DNA of 64,000 nucleotides. Source: Anodontia alba. Lineage: Eukaryota; Mollusca; Bivalvia; Lucinida; Lucinidae. The number at the start of each line of letters is the position of its first letter. Within the stretch, counting starts at the first letter, position 1. Below are positions 30,505-64,000 of this stretch, in pieces. A program made the position numbers and the translations under genes. The notes beneath the pieces were generated by a model, which saw only the letters and a program-made list of their open reading frames with translations, searched no databases and was not told where the DNA came from. Location: the NCBI GenBank assembly GCA_964016985.1, contig OZ024827.1:15456374-15520373 (forward strand), given 5' to 3'.

Positions 30505-33500
30505 GTGAGTACATTTGTGAAATTCTGCTATCAGGACCACTATTACCACTCTGCTACATTCTTTTGTGGAGATTGATCATGAAATATTTTCTACGGTCAT
30601 TCTCTCCCTTCCGCTGATTCAAGAAGGGCAGTTGTCAGTTTCTGGCGAAAGAATGTGCACAATACTGGTTAACCGCTTAGAGGACTAATCCTGCCCAGTA
30701 AACATGTGGTTAGGTAAATTGACCATGCTGGACATGACCCCACTGGGTTGACTGGGCCGTAAAACCTCAACACAAACAAACCACTCTGCTATTAAGAACA
30801 GTGTTTGACAGTCCAAAATGACTCCTTTCTTATTCTATATTCAGTATTAACCCTTGTCCTGCTGAACCTGGATATACCCTGCCTTTGCAGTGTGGATCCA
30901 GATCAGTTGGCTTCTGAAGAAGCCAACATCTGGATCTGCACTGTTTGCTATTAAGTATGTAAATTTATAGCAAAAAATAGGATCAAGTGATCTGTTTGGC
31001 TGAAAATTGGAAGTGGGAGTGGCATCTTAAATTATTCAGCAGGACAAGGGTTAAGACCACCCCACTAATAAGATCACTTTTAGGCAGTTCCAAAGGTGAG
31101 TTAATAGCAGAATTTTACTGTAGTCCATGCCAAGCAAAATTGTAGATGAGTAAATTTTTTTATGCCTACGCCTGCTGAAGGCAGCAGTGGGGCTTGTAGC
31201 ATTTCACTGAGATGTTACATATATACATGTGTATGTCACATTGGTAACCAGAGTCAAACAAACGCTTAAGTGTACATTCAAATTTACACTGACATTTACA
31301 AATGCATTTCTCTTCGAGGTCATAACTTGGGTACCTTTTATGCTAGGAAGTTGAAATTTTGTATGCTACTTACCCAGAGTTAAACCCTCAACTCTGTGCT
31401 AGAGTTGTCCCTGAGTTATGCCCTGGGGTGGGGCTAGGGATCAAAATGTATAATAGATCAAAATGTTGTATGCAGTCGTGATTGGAGCTTTAAGGGTTAA
31501 CATCCAAAAACATAAACAGTGCAGATCTAGACCAGATGCCATAGAACATAGTCTCATCACAGTCTGCACTGTTTACGTTTGTTTATACAATGTAGTATAA
31601 TTGAATGCTGAAAAGTAAAGGCCCTGATCATACATGTATATGGATACACAAGCAAATCTGGTCTTTGCTGTTTGTAGGGGTCGGGTATGGCAAAGGTGCC
31701 CTGTATCTTACATCACCGGGGCGTCCAACTAATATTGGCTTACAGTTGGGCAAGGCCTGCTATCCTTGTAGCAGGTAAGGGTAGAGGGGAAATGTTTTTA
31801 TTTCTTCCATTTCTTCACTTTCATTCCTGTTCCTCTTTCTTCCCTGTCTCTCTCTTTCATCTCCACTATTAATTCTTCTATCTCACTGGCAAATGTTAAT
31901 GCTCAAATCAAACTGCCAGGATGTGTTGATCTTTTTTTTTTTCTTTTTTTGTACATGATTAGCCCTCTTTTCGAAAGCGCATATATAGAACAACTCTTCA
32001 GGTGAGATGGTTAGCTTGGTAAAAGCTTTGATTGTAAGTCCATGAAATGTTGATATTTTATTAGAATTGCTTCAATGAGGTAGTTCTAATAAGGATCCAC
32101 AATATGAAAATAAGGAATACTTTTGGGTTGAAAATGCATTGTAACTGATATAGCAAATGAGCCGCAACATCAGAAAATGTACCTTCAGACATCAGCGCCC
32201 AGCAAAGATTCAGATCAGCCTGCGCATTCGCAGTCTTTCAGAATCTTCACTGTGTGCATTTTTGATAGCCAAGGATGCAAAGTGCCTTGTGCAGACAAAA
32301 AAGTCTCAGATCAGACTGCACGGATGCACAGGTTGATTTGAGCTTTTGTTGGGCCCATATGTCAGAAAGTATGTTGTCTCATGATGCCCCTCAAATGTCT
32401 TTCAGGGTTGTATTTAATGAAGTTGTCCAAACAACGAAGGACTTCATGCGAGATGTTACTGTGATAAACCCAGACTGGCTTTGTGAGTTGGCTCCGGATT
32501 TCTATCAGTTTGGAACAGTAAGTTCAACTTTTACCACTCTCTGGACAAATTCAGCAGATGACAAATTAATGTTTTCCTATGCTTGAAGTAGCAAAACCTT
32601 CTATTATAGTCAAAATATTATCCCTGAAGATTATCTGCTCTTGGGTAGTATGCTTGTATAAAATCATGATATTGTTGAACAACTTCTCTGACACCGTTTT
32701 CCAATTTTCCCCAAATTTCATGTGGTGCCTTCTGTCAAAAATTTATTGAGAGTTTGTTCTATTGGTCACATCCAACTGACCAATATGGCTGCCATGCCCA
32801 TATGTGGCGAAAAACACTTAAAAAACTCTTCTCCAGAATGAAGAAAGATTAAGGCTGATTCTCACTATATAGCATCTCAGATACCAAATTTGTTCAAACG
32901 GTAATCCTAGGTTGGCCTTTGTCCTTTTTAAGGCAATAATATAAATGAAGTTACCCAGGAAAGGCTAGTCAAGAAGCTTATCCTTCCCAAGGCATCGAAA
33001 TAAGAAGAGATGAAGAACAATTGCGACATAAGAACCACCTTGGAATGGTCAGCAGAAAGAACTACTTGAGGGCTTAAGATTTGCTTCCAAACCCCAGTGA
33101 CTCAAACACTGATGGCTCGTTTACCGTGGATGATTTGAACTCGTTTTTGAGTCCTTATGAAATTCTTTCAACAGCTCAAGAAAACTAGAACAAGAGGCCC
33201 ACGGGCCACGGTTCGCTCACCTGAGTGATATAGCCACTGCAGACATGCAGATGTTATGCAACATTTTTCCAGTCCTATCATCGCAACTAATGAAAATATC
33301 ATCATTTCAGCAGTTCTTAGTTTTGAAGAAGAATATATGGGCCTGACAGTCAATGGAGCATGATCATTTGAATAAACTATCAATCACATTTCAACAGAAG
33401 GATCAATGTGAAATTTGGTGGAAATTGGCTAAGTGGATTCTGAAGAATCATGATTTTATACATGTAAACAGCACAGTGGCAGGGAAATAATATAAATATA

Positions 33501-36500
33501 AACCAGATGATGGCCATCTTTGATTTCCAATCAGAACAATTTTAACTACTGTTGATCTACAAGTCACTTCGATACTTTCAATATAAATGTATATGGCCCA
33601 TACAAATGGGGAAGCAAATTTGACCTTGGAGGTAAAAGTCAACATAGAACCATCATTTTAGCAATTTTGGTAGATCTCCTGTCCCCCATAATTTGTGCAA
33701 AGATTAGGACCCAGGGCTTATTTGGTTATGGAGAAGAAGATTTTTAAAGGTTTTTACCATATATGGGCATGGCAGCCATTTTGATCAATGGACCATACCC
33801 ATTTTAGCAATCTTTCATTCTCCTGCCCATGGAGGCTCCGCATGAAATTTGAGCAGCACTGGCCCGGAGGCTTCAGAGGAAATGCCATTTGAAATTATCA
33901 ACATTTTTTCCATACAAATGTATGGGGCCCATACAAATGCATACAGAAGCAAACTTGATCTCGCTGTAAAAAGGTTAAATGTCAATGTATGACAATTATT
34001 TTAGCAACTTTGGTAGACCGCCCTTTCCAGATGATATATGCAAAGATTCAGCCACAAGCCATCCTCGGTTTTGGAGAATAAGATTTTTAAATGTATTTCC
34101 CATACAAATGCATAGGGAAGCAAACTTGACCTTGCCGTAAAAAGGTCAAATGTCAATGTATGACCATTATTTTAGCAACTTTGGTAGACACCCTTTCCCC
34201 AATAATTTATGCAAACATTCAGCCCCAAAGCATCCTCGATTCTAGAGAAGAAGATTTTTAAAGGTTTTTACCATACATGGGCATGGCGGCCATCTTGGTC
34301 AACGAACCGTGACCATTTAAGCAATCTTTTGTTCCCCCTATCTAAGGCGGCTCCATATGAAATTTGAGCAAAATTGGCCCAGAGGCTCCAGAGGAGAAGT
34401 TGTTTGAAATTCTGAACATTTTTCCCATACAAATGCATAAGGAAGCAAAATTGACCTTACCGTAAAAAGGTCAAATGTCAATGTACGTAAAAAGGTCAAA
34501 TGTCAATGTACGACCATTATTTTAGCAATTTTGGTAGCCCTCCTGTTCCCGAAGATATATGCAAAGATTCAGCCGTAAGGCATGCTCGGTTTTGGAGAAG
34601 AAGATTTTTAAAGGTTTTTACCATATATGGGTATGGCGGCCATCTTGGTCAACGGACCTCGACCATTTTAGCAATTTTTCGTTCCCCCACCCTAAGGAGG
34701 CTCCATATGAAATTTGAGCATAATTGGCTCAGCGGTTTCAGAGGAGAAGTCGTTTGAAAATGTTAACAGACGGACGAAAAGTGATCACAATAGCTCATCC
34801 TGAGTAGAGCTCAGGTGAGCTAAAAAGTGTCCATAGGACATGGATGTCCCCGCCAAAATGCCATTCAGAAAAAGGTAACATATATAATTGTGACAGGTAC
34901 AACATGAAGTTATTATTAAGGTAATTTATAAACCAAATAAGCAATAGTTGTCTTCCATGTTCATTACACATCGCCTTAATGTCATGCATGCACCTGTAAA
35001 TTTTCATAAATATATTCCATATGGTTTAGGGGTTATGGCCCAGACACGGTTTACTATATGGAACTAAGTCAAGGGCAGATAATTCAAAAACCAAACAAGC
35101 AAGAGTTGTCTTCCTTGTTCATGACACATCATCTCAAGGGCAGATAATTCAAAAATCAAACAAGCAAGAGTTGTCTTCCTTGTTCATGACACATCGTCTC
35201 AATGTGTCATGCATGCACCTGTAAAGTTTCATAAATATATTCCATACGGTTAAGGAGTTATGGCCCACACACGGTTTACTATATGGAACTAAGTCAAGGG
35301 CAGATAATTCAAAAACCAAACAAGCAAGAGTTGTCTTCCTTGTTCATGACACATCATCTCAATGTGTCATGCATGCACCTGTAAAGTTTCATAAATATAT
35401 TCCATACGGTTTAGGAGTTATGGCCCGGACACGGTTTACTATATGGAACTAAATCAAGGGCAGATAATTCAAAAACCAAACAAGCAAGAGTTGTCTTCCT
35501 TGTTCATGACACATCGTCTCAATGTCGTGCATGCACCTGTAAAGTTTCATAAATATATTCCATACGGTTTTGGAGTTATGGCCCGGACAGGAAAATAGGA
35601 CGCACAAGGTCAGGAAGCAAATAGTGATAATTTAGGAAAATCTTTTCTATTTTCTATACAATATTCGTATGTTGTGTGTACTCATTAAAATTGCCTCAAT
35701 GAAGCAATTCTAACGAGTACACACACCATACAATTACATGATAAAATAAGAAAATTTCCCTAAATATTTATTATGCCCCCGCCTATTCGTCAACATACAA
35801 ATATTGTGTAGAAAATAGAAAAGATTTTCCTAAATTATCGCTATTTGCTTCCTGACTTTGTGCCATGATATAACCCTCAGTGGCTCAAACTACCCATGTC
35901 TCAAATAAATTTCCGTGGTCTCAAAGATGTTCGAGCCACTGAGGTTTTACTATATTTGTGTGGGAAAAATGTTGAAAAGTCACTTTCTCAAAATGTATGA
36001 AGGACTAACAGTTGAAAATTACAATATATAACTGAAGTAGTATAAAACCATCAGTTATGATCAAAATGGTCTCCCCAGGGGTAATCTGTCCCTGCCACTG
36101 AGCAATATGCATAAAATTATGAAATCTTTAAATGACTTCTCTGTAACTGCTGGGCCAATTTTCATCAAATTTCATATGGAACCTTCTGTCAAAGTGGGAT
36201 TGAGTTTATTCAGTGTTTAGTCCCTACATATAATATGGGGCACAAGAATGAATTGATGACAATCTTACATCATATCATCAGTATTTAATTACTTTGAAAT
36301 GTACGGTGGAACTATTTGAAGATTGGTATGCCATTTGGCCACAAGGATTGACTGTAAGACCCAAGCGAGCCACTTGATATTCCTCTGAAAATGGGGCATG
36401 AAATCTGCTTTGCTGTCTTATGAAGAGTCTAAAAGAAGCCAAGACTCTGATTTTCATTTTTTTGTGTATTCTTTAATTCCATGGGCACTTTTATAGATTT

Positions 36501-36559
36501 TATTTGATATATCTTTATAGGAGAGAGAAATCGCTGAGAAACGACCAAGACTAGAGTGA
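30351..36559 (+). CDS. DHX35: DEAH-box RNA helicase DHX35 homolog, C-terminal three exons
   Basis: Spliced CDS join 30351-30504, 32406-32517, 36521-36559 gives ~101 C-terminal residues ending KRPRLE-stop. The segment GFFANAAKLHYTGEYRTVRD, DDHTLHIHPTSVLF, FNEVVQTTKDFMRDVT and LCELAPDFYQFGT is the OB-fold region that closes DEAH/RHA helicases. The ELAPDFYQ.GT ending followed by a short basic tail points to DHX35 rather than DHX8, DHX15 or DHX16. DHX35 is a nuclear RNA helicase associated with spliceosomes; that role is family knowledge. Phases join cleanly (..AT / TG-G / ACA-GAG). The helicase core exons were not found upstream in the window, so the preceding intron must be long or the exons lie to the left. 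Introns contain MITEs, a SINE and a second large-repeat copy. Confidence 0.9.
30540..30790 (+). mobile_element. SINE, 5'-truncated
   Basis: Lacks the tRNA head and starts at TTTTGTGGAGATTGATCATG. Body GATTCAAGAAGGGCAGTTGT; 3' end GGGCCGTAAAACCTCAACAC followed by AAACAAAC. Confidence 0.8.
30852..31050 (-). mobile_element. MITE-C, TTAA target duplication
   Basis: TTAA at 30848-30851 and 31051-31054; core slightly shortened. Lies in DHX35 intron. Confidence 0.9.
31155..31450 (+). mobile_element. Truncated large repeat (GCCTGCTGAAGGCAGCAG head)
   Basis: TTTTATGCCTACGCCTGCTG start, then a T/G-rich body with TCGAGGTCATAACTTGGGTA. Similar in style to the 22790 element; only the head remains. Confidence 0.5.
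31600..32400. other. DHX35 intron, mostly unassigned
   Basis: A CT-rich tract (31795-31875), T runs (31931-31948), and a MITE-A scrap ATTAGAATTGCTTCAATGAG (32060-32125). No exon seen. Confidence 0.5.
32406..32517 (+). CDS. DHX35: DHX35 penultimate coding exon
   Basis: Acceptor TCTTTCAG; G completes Trp; encodes VVFNEVVQTTKDFMRDVTV through FYQFGT; donor GTAAGT. 112 nt. A truncated MITE-D end begins about 12 bp past the donor. Confidence 0.93.
32527..32582. mobile_element. MITE-D end fragment
   Basis: TTTTACCACTCTCTGGACAA then TTCAGCAGATGACAAATTAA; the rest of the element is gone. Confidence 0.65.
33085..33187. mobile_element. MITE-G left end
   Basis: GATGGCTCGTTTACCGTGG, TTGAACTCGTTTTTGAGTCC and CAACAGCTCAAGAAAA match 47979 and 62045. 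The matching right end appears at 35800-35950, so later insertions separate the halves. Confidence 0.7.
33189..34824 (+). mobile_element. Large Helitron-like repeat, copy 2
   Basis: Same start (ACAAGAGGCCCACGGGCCAC) and end (CTCAGGTGAGCTAA) as 13371-15206, with high similarity throughout but one internal unit fewer. Lies in the last DHX35 intron in sense orientation. Confidence 0.8.
34826..35608 (+). mobile_element. Repeat with ~180-bp satellite core
   Basis: Starts GTCCATAGGACATGGATGTC. Units containing AAACAAGCAAGAGTTGTCTT, CATGCATGCACCTGTAAA and TTATGGCCC..ACACGGTTTA repeat four to five times, nearly identical. Confidence 0.8.
35609..35955. mobile_element. MITE-G right part with an inverted copy of its own arm
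   Basis: 35609-35674 and 35791-35856 are inverted copies of each other over 66 bp with three mismatches. Between them lies the usual palindrome with TGTGTACTCATTAAAATTGC. In other G copies the left side is a different sequence, so here it has been replaced by the right arm. Confidence 0.7.
36220..36520 (+). other. End of last DHX35 intron
   Basis: No repeat recognised; ends in the acceptor TATCTTTATAG. Confidence 0.6.
36521..36559 (+). CDS. DHX35: DHX35 last coding exon
   Basis: Acceptor ATCTTTATAG, then codons for EREIAEKRPRLE and TGA at 36557-36559. The basic tail resembles the short lysine/arginine-rich end usual for this helicase. Confidence 0.85.
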   Translation, partial: EREIAEKRPRLE

Positions 36560-36673
36560 CAGTTCCATCCTGAGAAAAACTCCTAGGTTTTCAAACAGCT
36601 CAGGGAAAATTCTTGAATTTCTGCCGGCTCATGGTATAAAGTCTGGATGATGATTCCATCTGCCATTAGATTG

Positions 36674-36679
36674 TTTATT
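36674..36679 (-). terminator. Candidate poly(A) signal of KLHDC4
   Basis: AATAAA on the - strand ~950 nt past the KLHDC4 stop. It is the only exact hexamer I found between the two genes on this strand, and it lies inside the presumed DHX35 3' UTR. Confidence 0.35.
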
Positions 36680-36733
36680 GCAAGTTTAGACAATTGATGT
36701 ACTTGATGACAGTCAGCAGTGTCAGAATGAGAA

Positions 36734-36739
36734 AATAAA
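36734..36739 (+). terminator. Candidate poly(A) signal of DHX35
   Basis: AATAAA 175 nt past the stop codon; a second AATAAA lies at 36838. Either would give a short 3' UTR. The cleavage site is not determined. Confidence 0.55.
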
Positions 36740-37079
36740 GCTTGACATTTCATTCTGATTATGCCTCATTGGACTGCCCATAGCTCTAAAGAAGACACTT
36801 TTCCAAGCTAAATGAATGGACAGCATTCAAATTTCCCAATAAAGAGAAGTTAGAACAAAAACCAAAAAACATCTAGATACACCATTTGACTTTACTCATA
36901 TGTGATAATTCAGATGATAAGCCAAGCCGTATTTTCAGAAAAAAAAACAACAACAAAAAAACACTGATGTTTGCCTAAAGCAAGATCAAGCACAGAAGGA
37001 GTGATTTGATAAAAAAAACTCTCAAAGATGTATCTTATGATGTGCACCCAGAGAAGACCCAGATTAGCCTTCACTGTCT

Positions 37080-37223
37080 ACCTGAAGATGCCTCTTAGAT
37101 CCTTGGCTATTCATACAGCCACAGATAAGATTAATCAGTCAAGAGCCTGAGATCAGGCTCCTGAGTGATTATTCTTTTCTGGGGCTCTGTGAATATAGCC
37201 AAGGATCAAAGAGGCATCTTCAG
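37080..37223. repeat. Nested hairpin in the KLHDC4 3' flank
   Basis: CCTGAAGATGCCTCTTAGAT pairs with ATCAAAGAGGCATCTTCAGG, extended by CCTTGGCTAT/ATAGCCAAGG. Inside, AGAGCCTGA pairs with TCAGGCTC. Possibly a remnant MITE. Confidence 0.7.
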
Positions 37224-37299
37224 GCACACCTCATAAGGTACATTTTGTCACACTGCTGCTCATACCATTATAGTCATAAGGAGCAGTTTGATCTAGATC

Positions 37300-37487
37300 C
37301 ATAGGTCTAGATAAAAATATGTATCAGTAAATATTTTTCTTATTTCTCCATGAAAACATATGTTGTGGGTATTCATTAGAAGTGCCAGGCGCTTCTAATA
37401 GATACCCACAACATATGTTTTCATGGAGAAATAAGAAAAATATCAATACTTTTGGTTGGAAAAAGGATGTTATCAAGAGATATGGGA
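37300..37487. mobile_element. MITE-A1 in the presumed KLHDC4 3' UTR
   Basis: Long perfect stem: CATGAAAACATATGTTGTGG and GAAGTGCC / GGCGCTTC with a near-zero loop. If the gene ends near 36674, this hairpin is in the mature transcript. Confidence 0.8.
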
Positions 37488-37632
37488 TCTACACTGTTTG
37501 CTCAGGCCTATCTGTACAAACACTAGGGTAAATATGGTACATGTTAATGGAGATAAAAGAAAAAAGAGAGGGCAAACTAAGGCTTAAATATTCATTTCTA
37601 ACAAGTCAGCTCCTACAGAAAGATGTTAAGAA

Positions 37633-63805
<26,173 letters not shown>

Positions 63806-63844
63806 CTAAAATAAGTAAAGTTGAATCCCATCACTGGAAACCTG

Positions 63845-64000
63845 GGCCCAGTTGTTCAAAGCTAACGATGTCGTTAGTTAACGATTCGTTAAAATTTTAA
63901 TTGAGTGATACGCAAATACGCTGAAATTTTTTGCTGAAAAAATGTGAGTAGCTTTTGCATTGCAAAAGCTACTCACATTTTTTCAGCAAAAAATATCAGA
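63845..64000. mobile_element. MITE-B, cut by window end
   Basis: GGGCCCAGTTGTTCAAAGC left end, TTAACGATTCGTTAAAATTT, and most of the AAAATGTGAGTAGCTTTTGC palindrome. Confidence 0.85.

Overview
The window is eukaryotic, AT-rich and dense in interspersed repeats. It most resembles a bivalve mollusc. The reasons are two intron-rich genes with GT-AG introns and animal-type proteins, arrays of CTAA-ending elements with internal minisatellites and GGACGGACG tails, abundant tRNA-derived SINEs, and a molluscan-type LINE C-terminus. The species call is inference; no search could be run.

Two protein-coding genes can be read, arranged tail to tail. On the + strand, three exons (30351-30504, 32406-32517, 36521-36559) give the last ~101 residues and stop codon of a DEAH-box RNA helicase, best matched to DHX35. 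Its upstream exons were not found in 1-30350. On the - strand, eleven exons between 63805 and 37633 give 605 contiguous residues of a kelch-repeat protein of the KLHDC4 family. It has six kelch motifs, a basic then acidic linker, and a stop; only the start-codon exon(s) lie beyond the right edge. All phases agree across the ten visible introns. The two stop codons are ~1.07 kb apart and candidate poly(A) signals on the two strands cross.

Nearly everything else is transposable-element sequence. Non-autonomous inverted-repeat elements (MITEs) dominate. Names are mine. MITE-A has TIR CATAGCTCCAGATAAG (A1), a GACTTGTTAAGGAGG end (A2) or a third type (A3). MITE-B has TIR GCCCAGTTGTTCAAAGC. MITE-C has CCCTTGTCCTGCTGAA with TTAA duplications; 17 copies. 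MITE-D is also TTAA-flanked. MITE-E is in types E1 and E2, and MITE-I starts CCCATTGTAG. MITE-F and MITE-G have TA-flanked CAG-type ends, and MITE-H is the remaining named family. Most carry a long, nearly loop-less palindrome at the centre. The same palindromes recur inside elements with different termini, and the arms co-vary between copies.

By region: 1-10 kb holds a LINE 3' end, MITEs B/E/D/A, a 2.6-kb element with 48-bp perfect inverted ends, and a tandem array carrying RFX-type X-box palindromes. 10-17 kb holds a SINE with an 81-82 bp VNTR and two large Helitron-like repeats. 17-30 kb holds MITEs, a decayed mariner with a MITE inside it, and two poly(A) retrocopies inserted into MITEs. 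30-37 kb is the DHX35 3' end plus a second copy of the large repeat and a satellite-like element. 37-64 kb is KLHDC4 with introns full of MITEs, SINEs, a LINE fragment and microsatellites.

No CRISPR, operon, phage or prokaryotic feature is present, and no functional tRNA or rRNA gene was found. The most notable signal is the modular, hairpin-centred MITE landscape.
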